Assembly: GCA_913043205.1 (NCBI GenBank)
Contig: CAJWLF010000001.1
Location: 62,001-126,000, forward strand
Reading direction: 5' to 3'
Source: an uncultured Chloroflexota bacterium
Lineage (GTDB): Bacteria; Chloroflexota; UBA11872; VXNJ01
Length of the DNA stretch: 64,000 bases
Shown here: positions 17,434 through 25,291 of the stretch, in pieces
Layout of the letters: each line of letters begins with the position of its first letter
How positions within the stretch are numbered: the first letter of the stretch is position 1
Translations under genes and position numbers: made by a program
The notes under the pieces: model-generated
Database searches by the model: none
Seen by the model: the letters and a program-made list of their open reading frames with translations, nothing else
What the model was told of the DNA's origin: nothing

Positions 17434-18537
17434 TTAAGCGCTGATGCACCATATATGCTCTACTTGATCGTCTCGAATAGCGTATATGCGATCGTGACTT
17501 AGAGAAGTGACAAGATCCCCGTATGCTGGTGCTAATAACAATAGGTCCCCTGGGTTTAGCGAGGCTTTGGGGTTCAGTATCCGTATCCGTGTGTGTTCGG
17601 CATTTAACGCCTCTACCTCGCAATCTGTTCGGCCCATGATCGTTGGCATTCCTTTAACGCCAGTAACTGATTTGATCCCTGCGTTAGCAACGGCCCAATT
17701 GTCAGAAGGTCTACTTATTACAGTTGCTTGAACCAGCTGAGCTTGCTTGAAGGGAAGTCCCAACTTTTCTAGAACTGGATCTCCAAATAGATACATTCCC
17801 GCCTGAACCTCTGTCACCTCCGGATGGCTTGATGCTATATCGTAGCTTTTACTGCTGCTAGTGCTAATTACTGGAGCGTTTAATCCGGACAAACTCATCA
17901 ATTTGCGAGTTTCCACTGCCGCATTGATAGCATCCAAACATATTCGTCGTCGTTCGCCCGGGTCAATGATCGATCCGACATGCCCTTCATAAGCCATTAA
18001 TCCGAGAAGGTGAAGGCCGGGCAAATCCTGGACATATTTTGCTAGTTCTACAGAAGGCCCCATCGGCTCGACCCCACATCTCTGCATGCCCACTTGCATG
18101 TCAATCAATATACCAACTGAAGTATTGGCAGAAGTGGCGATTGTAGAAATCTCCGAAGCGTTGGATCGGGAATCCAAGGCACATTTAACGTCAGCCCCCA
18201 TAGTCGACAACCTTACGAGTAGTTCGACATTTGGCTTACCTACTACTTCGTTGGCAATAAGTATGTCTGTAATGCCACCCTGAAGCATTGCCTCAGCTTC
18301 GCGAACCGTAGCACATGTGACACCCTTTGAGCCATGCTGTATTTGCATGTGAGCTAAATCTACACACTTGTGGTTTTTGACGTGTGCTCGAAGGTTCGCT
18401 CGACTGTTTTGGAACGCCTTCTGCATAGTCTGTAAATTGAATTCAAGGGCTTCCATATCTACAAGTAGTGCTGGGGTAGGTATATCCTGCCGTGTTACTG
18501 GAGATGGTTGGCCCGTAATATGATCTTTGTTAGTCAA
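17434..18537 (-). CDS. D-threonine aldolase / D-serine dehydratase family PLP enzyme (DSD1-like)
   Basis: 367 residues with an alanine-racemase-type barrel. PLP lysine K54 is in RAHVKNHK, preceded by TPALLVDMEALEFN, with GILIDMQVGMQRCG near 150 and SSSKSYD near 225. The C-terminal metal-site motif, normally PxHxC or PxHxD, reads PAYGD here, so the expected His is Tyr and the next ligand is Asp. Family members cleave D-threonine or dehydrate D-serine with a divalent metal. The C-terminus VEHIWCISA is close to full length. The substrate is unassigned. Confidence 0.82.
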   Translation of the reverse strand: MTNKDHITGQPSPVTRQDIPTPALLVDMEALEFNLQTMQKAFQNSRANLRAHVKNHKCVDLAHMQIQHGSKGVTCATVREAEAMLQGGITDILIANEVVGKPNVELLVRLSTMGADVKCALDSRSNASEISTIATSANTSVGILIDMQVGMQRCGVEPMGPSVELAKYVQDLPGLHLLGLMAYEGHVGSIIDPGERRRICLDAINAAVETRKLMSLSGLNAPVISTSSSKSYDIASSHPEVTEVQAGMYLFGDPVLEKLGLPFKQAQLVQATVISRPSDNWAVANAGIKSVTGVKGMPTIMGRTDCEVEALNAEHTRIRILNPKASLNPGDLLLLAPAYGDLVTSLSHDRIYAIRDDQVEHIWCISA

Positions 18538-18613
18538 ATCGATTTGTATCCTGCGCGCTTCAGAACCATGTACCTAGCAACATTACCTTGGATGGCTCTA
18601 TAGTTATAGTTTG

Positions 18614-18643
18614 GACATACTGGATTATCCTTGTCGGTATGTC
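18614..18643. repeat. 7-bp inverted repeat upstream of tRNA-Thr(GGU)
   Basis: GACATAC (18614-18620) pairs with GTATGTC (18637-18643) across 16 bases, in the 146-base gap between the PLP enzyme gene and the tRNA. It may be an operator; evidence is weak. Confidence 0.3.
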
Positions 18644-18683
18644 TGGGTCAAGATAAGGAATAATGATTTTGCGATAGATACTC

Positions 18684-18759
18684 GCCCACGTAGCTCAGGA
18701 GGTAGAGCGCGTTCTTGGTAAGAACGAGGTCTCCGGTTCAACCCCGGACGTGGGCTCCA
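18684..18759 (+). tRNA. tRNA-Thr (anticodon GGU)
   Basis: Acceptor GCCCACG/CGTGGGC, D-arm GCTC..GAGC, anticodon stem CGTTC/GAACG with loop TTGGTAA (anticodon GGT), T-arm TCCGG-TTCAACC-CCGGA, discriminator T and an encoded CCA (18757-18759). Confidence 0.96.
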
Positions 18760-18843
18760 TGAATCGTCAATGATCCAAGTTTACTCGGCATTTGTTAGAG
18801 AAAGCTTTGACTTTTGATTTATTGAATAAAAGGAGGGTTTTAG

Positions 18844-19677
18844 ATGACGTATGTTTTTGATGTAAGTAAGCAGTTTGCAGGGAAGACGGCCGTCGTAACG
18901 GGCGGCACACAGGGAGTTGGAGAGGCTGTTGCTCGTATGTTTGCAGAACGTGGAGCCGCCGCCGTCACGATATGTGGTAGGAATAAGGAAAATGGGAAAC
19001 GTATTGCCTGTGAACTAGAGGGCTTAGGGACTGAGTCACTGTTTGTTTGTGCGGACCTAGGCGATTTGGCGGATGTGAAGTCTGTGATTCCTACTACGTT
19101 AGATCGCTTTGAGGGTGTTGACATTCTAATCAACTGTGCCGCGGTGACCGACCGAGGATCGATTACCACAACGACACCGGAGCTTTTTGAAGAAACAATG
19201 AATGTGAATCTCAGGGCTCCATTTTTCTTAATGCAAGATGCGGCAGATTCAATGAAAAAGCGAGGGACTGGGGGTAGCATTGTATCGATTCTGAGTGTAA
19301 ATGCGTATGGAGGGGCGCCACAATTGGCACCGTATTCTGCATCAAAAGGTGGATTGATGACTCTGACTCGTAATGCTGCGAATGCGCTGTCGTTTGAACA
19401 GATTAGGGTGCATGGAATCGCTTTAGGTTGGACAGACACTCCTAATGAGGATCGAATTCAAAAAAAGTATCATGGCGCCACCGAGCTTTGGCAAGAAGAA
19501 GCTGTCGTCAAGTTGCCGTTTGGTCGCATGGTACAGGTAGGTGATGTTGCTAGGACCGTTGGTTTTTTATGTTCGGACGAGTCAGGTATAGCTACCGGAA
19601 CGGTTTTTGATCTTAATTTTGCCGTATTAGGTACTCACGCGCCTATGTCGGAACGTATTGCTGATAAGGATGATTAA
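18844..19677 (+). CDS. Short-chain dehydrogenase/reductase (SDR)
   Basis: 277 residues of the classical SDR type. TGGTQGVG cofactor loop near 20, NCAA motif (ILINCAAVTD) near 100, a Ser in ILSVNAYGG, and the YxxxK catalytic pair in YSASKGG. The strong ribosome site AAGGAGGG lies six bases before ATG 18844. The substrate is unknown; family members reduce or oxidise sugars, steroids and many small ketones. It ends four bases inside the convergent MDR gene. Confidence 0.88.
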   Translation: MTYVFDVSKQFAGKTAVVTGGTQGVGEAVARMFAERGAAAVTICGRNKENGKRIACELEGLGTESLFVCADLGDLADVKSVIPTTLDRFEGVDILINCAAVTDRGSITTTTPELFEETMNVNLRAPFFLMQDAADSMKKRGTGGSIVSILSVNAYGGAPQLAPYSASKGGLMTLTRNAANALSFEQIRVHGIALGWTDTPNEDRIQKKYHGATELWQEEAVVKLPFGRMVQVGDVARTVGFLCSDESGIATGTVFDLNFAVLGTHAPMSERIADKDD

Positions 19678-20714
19678 ACGTCATTAAACGGGTTGTCGCG
19701 AACTTGAATGATGCGTTTCCCAAAGTTGTCCCCACGCAACAGACCGATGAAAGCTGACGGGGTGTTTTCGATGCCGGTTATTATGTCCTCACGATATTTC
19801 AGTTGTCCTGATGACACCCACTTTGCCATTTGGGCCAATGACTCATCCATGAGTTCCGCAAAATCCGAAACGACAAATCCTTCCATTCGAGCTGAGTGGT
19901 TTAACAATGCACGAGTCGGACGGACGGCAACTTCCGGGTTGGTCAAATTATATTCTGAAATCATTCCGCAAATCACTATGCGAGCACCATCGCGAACATG
20001 ATTCATGACGGTATCTAGAATGGAGCCGCCGACGTTATCGAAATACACGTCTATCCCATCTTGACAGTGTTCTGTGAGTGCCGAGTCGATATCGTCTTTA
20101 CGATGATTTATAGCTGCATTGAAATCCAGGTCATTCACTATGTAATCGCATTTCTCTTCGCTCCCAGCAATCCCTAGGACCCGGCATCCTTTTAACTTGG
20201 CGATTTGGCCAGCTACCGCTCCTACTGCCCCGGAGGCTGCAGATATAACTACGCAATCCCCTGCTCTAGCTTGTCCAATGTCAAGTAATCCATGATAGGC
20301 AGTCAATCCCGGCATGCCTAGTATTCCCAGAGCTGTTGAGATAGGGGCTAATGACGGAGTTATCTTTCTTGCTAAATTTGCCGAAATCGGTGCTAGGGTT
20401 TGCCATCCGAGCTTAGTTTCAACAATATCTCCTGCCTTATAATGGGGATCTTTTGACTCTATTACTTCGCCTACAACTGCTCCCACTATGACATCACCGA
20501 TCTCCAAAGATGGTGCGTAGGATTTACCGAAAATATCAGTGTCTCTCATACGACCTCTCATATATGGGTCAACAGAAAGATATATTGTGCTTACTAGAAT
20601 TTCGCCGTCTTTAGGGATGCAAGCTTCGACGGTTTCGACCATAAAGTGACCCAGTTCAGGTTCTGTTACAGGGCGCTCTTTGAGCAAGATTCGGATGTTA
20701 TCCATAACAATCAT
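19674..20714 (-). CDS. NADP-dependent MDR oxidoreductase (CurA / prostaglandin-reductase-like)
   Basis: 346 residues. SVDPYMRGRM near 50 and TAYHGLLDIGQARAGDCVVISAASGAVG near 140-170 are typical of the zinc-free leukotriene B4 12-hydroxydehydrogenase / curcumin-reductase branch. VYFDNVGG near 225 is also characteristic. These enzymes reduce the double bond of enones with NADPH. Starts at ATG 20714 or ATG 20705 are both possible. It is flanked by two SDR genes, suggesting a small set of oxidoreductases acting on related substrates. Confidence 0.88.
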   Translation of the reverse strand: MIVMDNIRILLKERPVTEPELGHFMVETVEACIPKDGEILVSTIYLSVDPYMRGRMRDTDIFGKSYAPSLEIGDVIVGAVVGEVIESKDPHYKAGDIVETKLGWQTLAPISANLARKITPSLAPISTALGILGMPGLTAYHGLLDIGQARAGDCVVISAASGAVGAVAGQIAKLKGCRVLGIAGSEEKCDYIVNDLDFNAAINHRKDDIDSALTEHCQDGIDVYFDNVGGSILDTVMNHVRDGARIVICGMISEYNLTNPEVAVRPTRALLNHSARMEGFVVSDFAELMDESLAQMAKWVSSGQLKYREDIITGIENTPSAFIGLLRGDNFGKRIIQVRDNPFNDV

Positions 20715-20841
20715 TTCTTCAAGTATTCTGTGTGCGGTCTAACATGTCGTAAAATCGACGTGTTGAGATCCATGAGGTTCTACCGTGACATCATAAATGG
20801 TAATTGTTTTAAATTAAATCTCTGCATGAAGCTAAGGGGCG

Positions 20842-21627
20842 TTGAAAAGTAGTATGAGTGTTCTCGATAAATTTAACCTGAGTGGTAAATATGCACTTGT
20901 CACTGGCGGTGGCACGGGTATTGGCAAGGCAATAGCTAATGGATTAGCGGAGGCAGGGGCTGATGTCGCAGTGACTGGACGTACTCTCAGTACCATTGAG
21001 GATACGGCGCAAGGGATTAGAGACATTGGAAGGGAATCGATAGCCGTACAGATGGATGTTACTAACAAAAAATCTGTTGATGAAGGCGTCGATAGAGTTA
21101 TTGATACATGGGGAAAGCTCGATATTGCGATAAATAATTCTGGTCAGTTTGGTTGGATAGACGGCGTAGAGGTGGATGAACAGGATTGGGATCGGATAAT
21201 GGATACTAATGTTAAAGGTGTGTTGTTCTGCATGCAGGCCGAGGCCCGTGTGATGATCCCGTGCCGGAGTGGAAAGATAGTAAACAATGCATCGATGTCT
21301 GCTCGCATTGTTAATCATCCGCAAAACCAGTCTACCTATAACACATCGAAAGCTGCAGTCGCTCACTTGACCAGGTCGTTGGCTGCTGAATGGGCGCCTT
21401 TAGGAGTAAAAGTTAATTCTATAAGCCCTGGATACACTGTCACTGAGCGCACGAGGAATGCTTCTCACGTGGCTCCCTATAGGGATAACTGGAATCGTGA
21501 TACTCCCGTTCAGCGTCCAGCGGAAACAAGTGAGATGGTTGGAGCAGTTATTTTCTTGTGCTCAGGGGCTTCTGACTTTGTTGTTGGGCATGATTTGGTT
21601 ATAGACGGTGGCTTCTCGCTCTGGTAA
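20842..21627 (+). CDS. Short-chain dehydrogenase/reductase (SDR)
   Basis: 261 residues, classical SDR. TGGGTGIGKAIA cofactor loop near 24, AINNSGQFG near 97 (the NAG position reads NSG), a Ser in NNASMSAR and the catalytic YxxxK in YNTSKAA, ending DLVIDGGFSLW. It resembles gluconate 5-dehydrogenase/FabG-type enzymes, but the substrate is not determined. The start may be TTG 20842, close behind AAGGGG, or ATG 20854. A terminator-like hairpin lies about 100 bases downstream. Confidence 0.87.
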   Translation: MKSSMSVLDKFNLSGKYALVTGGGTGIGKAIANGLAEAGADVAVTGRTLSTIEDTAQGIRDIGRESIAVQMDVTNKKSVDEGVDRVIDTWGKLDIAINNSGQFGWIDGVEVDEQDWDRIMDTNVKGVLFCMQAEARVMIPCRSGKIVNNASMSARIVNHPQNQSTYNTSKAAVAHLTRSLAAEWAPLGVKVNSISPGYTVTERTRNASHVAPYRDNWNRDTPVQRPAETSEMVGAVIFLCSGASDFVVGHDLVIDGGFSLW

Positions 21628-21707
21628 CGATCCCGTATAGTTTTCTGCCAAATTGCAACATACGGATATAACATCTAATATTCTTGTGCCTAATAACCAC
21701 AAAGATG

Positions 21708-21716
21708 TGCCATAAT
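21708..21716 (+). promoter_or_regulatory. Probable extended -10 promoter of rpmG-secE-nusG
   Basis: TGCCATAAT (TG-n-CATAAT) lies 56 bases before the rpmG start. No clear -35 at normal spacing. The transcript would begin at about 21722, just before the hairpin. Confidence 0.4.
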
Positions 21717-21723
21717 AGGGGTC

Positions 21724-21750
21724 GCGGCCTGTTGTGGGCCGCTTTGTTTT
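21724..21750 (+). terminator. Terminator-like hairpin before rpmG
   Basis: GCGGCC (21724-21729) and GGCCGC (21737-21742) form a 6-bp GC stem with a 7-base loop, directly followed by TTTGTTTT. It could end transcripts from the upstream SDR gene or act as an early attenuator of the rpmG operon. Confidence 0.6.
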
Positions 21751-21771
21751 AGTGTTTTAAGGAATCCGGCA

Positions 21772-21936
21772 GTGCCTAAGCGTGATGACCGAGCAGTTGT
21801 TCACTTAGTGTGTGTTGAGTGCAATTCGGGAGGATACGCAACTTCCAAGAATCGGCGCACTGTGACGGATAGACTTGAACTGAAAAAGTATTGTCGTAAT
21901 TGCCGCACTCATCAAGTTCACCGTGAAAGAAGATAG
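21772..21936 (+). CDS. rpmG: Ribosomal protein bL33
   Basis: 54 residues starting at GTG 21772. Motifs HLVCVECNSGGYATSKNR and LELKKYCRNCRTHQVHRE show the full bL33 pattern with two CxxC zinc ribbons (Cys14/17 and Cys41/44), so this is the zinc-binding form of L33. It heads the usual rpmG-secE-nusG order. Confidence 0.95.
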   Translation: MPKRDDRAVVHLVCVECNSGGYATSKNRRTVTDRLELKKYCRNCRTHQVHRERR

Positions 21937-21973
21937 ATCTGTTTGGCGATTATTTTTTGTTTTGGAGTGACAA

Positions 21974-22201
21974 GTGGCCAGAAGGCGCAGTCGTGCTCGT
22001 CGCAATAAAAAGCGTAATGGATGGGGGCCGACCAGGTTTGCGACTGACACTGTCGGAGAGCTTCGTAGGGCTCACTGGCCATCTCGCCCAGAAACAATAA
22101 GGCTTACAGGGATTGTTATAGGAGTAATGGCAGTGTTGGCTGCATTTATAGGTTTGTTTGATTATGGGGTTTCGAAATTAAGTGATGCAATTTTCGGATA
22201 A
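21974..22201 (+). CDS. secE: Preprotein translocase subunit SecE
   Basis: 75 residues, GTG start. A very basic N-terminus (about 20 residues rich in Arg/Lys) is followed by the amphipathic SecE motif (ELRRAHWPSRPETIRLTG) and one membrane segment (about 47-67), the single-span SecE layout. It clamps SecY in the membrane. It overlaps nusG by 20 bases. Confidence 0.93.
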   Translation: MARRRSRARRNKKRNGWGPTRFATDTVGELRRAHWPSRPETIRLTGIVIGVMAVLAAFIGLFDYGVSKLSDAIFG

Positions 22202-22760
22202 AAATTTGAAAACTACTAAGAGTGCAGCGCAATCAGGCCAATGGTTTGTTCTTAACACCTACTCGGGTTATGAAAACAAGGTTCGTGAAAATCTTGTCCG
22301 GCGTATTGCCACGATGGCTGCGGATGAGAAGATTCATGAGATTGTTGTTCCAACTGAGGAGATTGAGGAAGTTCGGCATGGGGAACGGCGTACTGTCGAA
22401 CGTAAAATGTTCCAAGGTTATGTGTTGGTTCGAATGGAAATGGATGATGAGGCCTGGTATGTGGTTCGGAACACGCCCGGAGTCGTGAATTTTGTGGGGG
22501 CTGATCGCCCAACTCCTCTTCCTGCAGCGGAAGTAGAACGAATATTTAAGCAGATGCAAGGTGAGGCCCCACGCGTACAAGTAAGTCTGACGGTAGGCGA
22601 AACTGTAAAAATTATTGATGGACCGTTCTCCGAATTTCTCGGCTCAGTTGACGAGGTTAATCAGGAGCGAGGTCGAGTACGAGTGATGGTTTCATTTTTC
22701 GGCAGGGATACTCCCGTTGAACTTGATTTTTTACAGGTTGAACGGGTTGCATCTCAATAG
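22182..22760 (+). CDS. nusG: Transcription termination/antitermination factor NusG
   Basis: 192 residues. The NGN domain begins WFVLNTYSGYENKVRENL near 23 and ends with the NTPGVVNFVGA motif. The C-terminal KOW domain has GETVKIIDGPFSEFLGSVDEV and VELDFLQVE. NusG binds RNA polymerase and couples it to Rho or to the ribosome. The first two codons are GTG ATG; either could serve as start. It overlaps secE and precedes rplK. Confidence 0.96.
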   Translation: MMQFSDKNLKTTKSAAQSGQWFVLNTYSGYENKVRENLVRRIATMAADEKIHEIVVPTEEIEEVRHGERRTVERKMFQGYVLVRMEMDDEAWYVVRNTPGVVNFVGADRPTPLPAAEVERIFKQMQGEAPRVQVSLTVGETVKIIDGPFSEFLGSVDEVNQERGRVRVMVSFFGRDTPVELDFLQVERVASQ

Positions 22761-22815
22761 GGATACAGAAAATTACGTATGAATCGGTTAGTCTCTGGGA
22801 TAGGAATTATGAGGT

Positions 22816-23241
22816 TTGGCTAAGAAAATACTTGCGGTAGTAAAAATGCAGTTGCCGGCAGGGGCAGCTACGGCAGCCCCGCCAGTGGGAACTAGTTTGG
22901 GTCCACACGGCGTTAATAGTGTTCAGTTTGTTAAGGATTATAACGAGCAGACTAAGGCGCAAGCCGGTAGTATCATTCCGGCCGAGGTTACTATTTATGC
23001 TGATCGCTCCTATTCGTTTGTTACCAAGACTCCTCCTACAAGCGATCTCCTTAGGAAAGCTGCGGGGGTTGAGGCTGGCAGTTCATCTCCTAGGGAAGAA
23101 AAAGTCGGTAGTGTCTCAACTCAGCAAATTGATGAGATTGCTGCAATCAAGATGCCGGATTTGAATGCTAATGATGTAGAGGCGGCTAGAAAAATAGTTG
23201 CTGGAACTGCTCGGAGTATGGGCATAGAGGTCGAGGGATGA
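22816..23241 (+). CDS. rplK: Ribosomal protein uL11
   Basis: 141 residues, TTG start. [34 protein letters not shown] is the canonical L11 opening, and the C-terminal rRNA-binding domain carries the [14 protein letters not shown] motif. It forms the GTPase-associated centre with L10/L12. No in-frame ATG or GTG fits the conserved N-terminus, so TTG is used. Confidence 0.97.
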   Translation: MAKKILAVVKMQLPAGAATAAPPVGTSLGPHGVNSVQFVKDYNEQTKAQAGSIIPAEVTIYADRSYSFVTKTPPTSDLLRKAAGVEAGSSSPREEKVGSVSTQQIDEIAAIKMPDLNANDVEAARKIVAGTARSMGIEVEG

Positions 23242-23278
23242 TAATGTTTTATTTAGCTTGTGGATGGGTTATAGATTG

Positions 23279-23992
23279 ATGGCTGGGCAAGGAAAAAGGT
23301 TTCGAGGATTCAGGGATATGGTTCAGGTCGGTCATGCATATTCCGTGGAAGAAGCAGTGGGTCTCGCTAAAGAAACTGGTCGTGCTGGATTTGATTCTAC
23401 GGTGGAGCTGCACTTAAACCTTGGTATAGACCCAGCTCACCAGGACCAACAAGTGAGAGGGACGGTTGCGCTGCCCCATGGAACTGGGAAGACAGTGAGA
23501 GTTATAGCTTTTGCTTCAGGAGATTCTGCTGCTGGTGCAAAAGCTGCCGGTGCGGACGAAGTTGGTGCGGAGGATCTTGCTCAAAAAGTGCAATCTGGAT
23601 GGTTGGATTTTGATGCAACAGTTGCTACACCGGATATGATGCGTATTGTTAGTCCACTAGGGAGAATATTAGGGCCCAGAGGGTTGATGCCGAATGCGCG
23701 GGCTGGGACTGTTACGTCAGATCTGGCCCAAGCTGTTCAAGCTATTAAAGCTGGTCAAGTTGAGTATAGGGCCGATCAGGGGGGTAATATTCATTTTGCA
23801 ATAGGGAAAGTATCGTTTAGCGAAGAGCAGTTGCTGGCAAATCTGTTGGCCGCGCTCGATGCGATAATTCGAGCGAGGCCCGATGGAGCCAAGGGTACAT
23901 ATATCAATTCTGTCACACTATCTACAACAATGGGTCCTGGAATACTTGTGGATCTCAACGAAGCTGTTAACATGGCTCGGACGGTGGCATAG
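23279..23992 (+). CDS. rplA: Ribosomal protein uL1
   Basis: 237 residues from ATG 23279 (MAGQGKRFRG). An upstream ATG at 23258 would add seven residues not seen in the family. Motifs: FDSTVELHLNLGIDP, LPHGTGKTVRV, ILGPRGLMPNARAGTV and GTYINSVTLSTTMGPG, all typical of L1 of the stalk. In many bacteria L1 represses its own mRNA. A perfect hairpin overlaps its stop codon. Confidence 0.96.
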   Translation: MAGQGKRFRGFRDMVQVGHAYSVEEAVGLAKETGRAGFDSTVELHLNLGIDPAHQDQQVRGTVALPHGTGKTVRVIAFASGDSAAGAKAAGADEVGAEDLAQKVQSGWLDFDATVATPDMMRIVSPLGRILGPRGLMPNARAGTVTSDLAQAVQAIKAGQVEYRADQGGNIHFAIGKVSFSEEQLLANLLAALDAIIRARPDGAKGTYINSVTLSTTMGPGILVDLNEAVNMARTVA

Positions 23993-24007
23993 GCAAAGGG
24001 CTATGCC
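23986..24007 (+). repeat. Hairpin across the rplA stop codon
   Basis: GGCATAG (23986-23992) and CTATGCC (24001-24007) form a perfect 7-bp stem with an 8-base loop that includes the rplA TAG. No T-tract follows, so it may be a pause, processing or stability element rather than a terminator. Confidence 0.5.
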
Positions 24008-24042
24008 GATGGTAGCCAGGAGATGTAAATAATTTAATATAT

Positions 24043-24081
24043 AACGGATATCCGTTGACGGTCGGTGCTGTAAGGCATAAT
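24043..24081 (+). promoter_or_regulatory. rplJ-rplL promoter with overlapping 14-bp palindrome
   Basis: A perfect palindrome AACGGATATCCGTT (24043-24056) overlaps a -35-like TTGACG (24055-24060); CATAAT (24076-24081) is a -10 candidate at 15-base spacing, slightly short. The palindrome looks like a repressor operator, unusual for ribosomal stalk genes. Confidence 0.55.
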
Positions 24082-24084
24082 GTC

Positions 24085-24162
24085 CAACTGGGGACGCCCA
24101 CCTAGGTGTCGGTTGGAGATTGCCAACTTAACCGCGCGGATAATGTCGCGCGGTTTTTATTT
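24085..24162 (+). ncRNA. L10-type leader with attenuator hairpin
   Basis: Between the promoter and rplJ lies a structured GC-rich leader (CAACTGGGGACGCCCACCTA onwards). It ends in a 9-bp stem AACCGCGCG/CGCGCGGTT (24130-24138 with 24147-24155) followed by T residues: a strong intrinsic terminator placed before the gene. Its position suits the ribosomal protein L10 leader family, in which L10(L12)4 binding controls rplJL. Assignment rests on position and architecture. Confidence 0.72.
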
Positions 24163-24209
24163 TTGGATTAAATAGTTGTTATTGCGGATTGATTAAGGAG
24201 ATGTAGGAA

Positions 24210-24746
24210 TTGCCGCTAAGTCGCGAAAAAAAAGAGGCGGTTGTTGATGAGATTAAGACGCAGTTTGAAGACGCTTCTAACTGGTATGCGAGCAATTATC
24301 GGGGTTTGACTGTAACTCAAATTGGAGAATTACGTCGCCAATTACGATCGGTTGGAGCTGATCTTAGGGTAGTCAAGAATTCATTGGGTCGAATTGCTAT
24401 TGAAAAGGCCGGTATTGGGGACGCTGTGCAATTACTGGATGGTCCCACAGCTTTAACATTTTGTGGTGACGATCCTGTAGGTCCGGCTAAGGCCTTATGG
24501 AACTTGTTCACTGATGACGAGACGAGGGTTATTTATGGTGGATATGTTGATGGAGAAGTTGTAGGGGTTGATGTTGTTAATAGATTGGCTCATATTCCCT
24601 CTCGTGATGAATTGTTAGTTGAAATAGTTGGGAGTATTAATGGGCCCGTATGGGGATTGGTTTCATCTCTGGAGTCGATGATTTTCAGCCTCGTGTTTAC
24701 ATTGGAATCGGTCCAACATAAATTGGGGTCCGAACAAACGAATTAG
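24210..24746 (+). CDS. rplJ: Ribosomal protein uL10
   Basis: 178 residues, TTG start with AAGGAGAT upstream. Motifs: REKKEAVVDEI, YRGLTVTQIGELRRQLRSVGADLRVVKNSLGRIA (rRNA-binding region), and DGPTALTF. The C-terminal helix (about 145-178) binds L7/L12 dimers. Expression is probably controlled by the attenuator-bearing leader just upstream. Confidence 0.96.
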   Translation: MPLSREKKEAVVDEIKTQFEDASNWYASNYRGLTVTQIGELRRQLRSVGADLRVVKNSLGRIAIEKAGIGDAVQLLDGPTALTFCGDDPVGPAKALWNLFTDDETRVIYGGYVDGEVVGVDVVNRLAHIPSRDELLVEIVGSINGPVWGLVSSLESMIFSLVFTLESVQHKLGSEQTN

Positions 24747-24832
24747 AATTAATCATATAACTGTATGGATATTTGTTTGGTAGCTAATGTGGCTGTTAGA
24801 CAAGGCAACAATAAACAGAAAGGTAACAGGAT

Positions 24833-25219
24833 ATGGCTAGTAAAACAGTAGATGAAATAATGAGTTCTATAGAGTCGATGTCAGTCTTGGAATTGGCAGA
24901 ACTTGTAGAAGGTTTGAAGGAGAAATTTGGCGTCAGTGCTATGCCTGCTGCTGTAGCGGCACCTGCTGCTGGTGGTGGTGATGGAGCCGCGGCGGCTCCT
25001 GCTGAAAAGGATACGTTTGATGTTGTTTTGGCTGAAGTAGGACCCAATAAGATTCCCGTCATCAAGGTGGTGCGCCAGGTGACTGGATTAGGCCTGAAAG
25101 AAGCTAAAGCCTTAGTCGACGAGGCCCCGGGAAGTGTCAAGGATGGTGTCAGTAAAGATGAAGCAGAAGAAGTCAGAGCTAAACTGGAAGCCGAAGGTGC
25201 CAAGGTAGAGATTAAATAA
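24833..25219 (+). CDS. rplL: Ribosomal protein bL12 (L7/L12)
   Basis: 128 residues. N-terminal dimerisation domain ([15 protein letters not shown]), an Ala/Gly-rich hinge (about 41-60), and the C-terminal factor-binding domain with [34 protein letters not shown]. It recruits translation GTPases. The usual next genes rpoB and rpoC are absent; glycosyltransferases follow. Confidence 0.97.
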   Translation: MASKTVDEIMSSIESMSVLELAELVEGLKEKFGVSAMPAAVAAPAAGGGDGAAAAPAEKDTFDVVLAEVGPNKIPVIKVVRQVTGLGLKEAKALVDEAPGSVKDGVSKDEAEEVRAKLEAEGAKVEIK

Positions 25220-25232
25220 CATCAAGTTGAGA

Positions 25233-25262
25233 GATATGGTTGTCTTTTATGGCAGACATATC
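25233..25262 (+). terminator. Hairpin downstream of rplL
   Basis: GATATGGTTGTC pairs with GGCAGACATATC (one G/A mismatch, two G-U pairs) around a TTTTAT loop, 14 bases after the rplL stop. No T-tract follows, so it may be a weak terminator or a processing site ending the ribosomal protein operon. Confidence 0.45.
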
Positions 25263-25291
25263 GCTTGACAGTGTTTGGGGCAGGTGACAAT

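Noticed and set aside
18840-19439. 199-codon open frame on the minus strand inside the SDR gene
   Set aside because: It is the antisense shadow of a well-supported SDR with a strong ribosome site; its product is Ser/Pro/Ala-rich with no recognisable motif.
25265-25291. TTGACA..GACAAT promoter-like pair at the start of the first GT2 gene
   Set aside because: Spacing is only 15 bases and a transcript from it would begin after the likely start codon, so I did not annotate it as a promoter.
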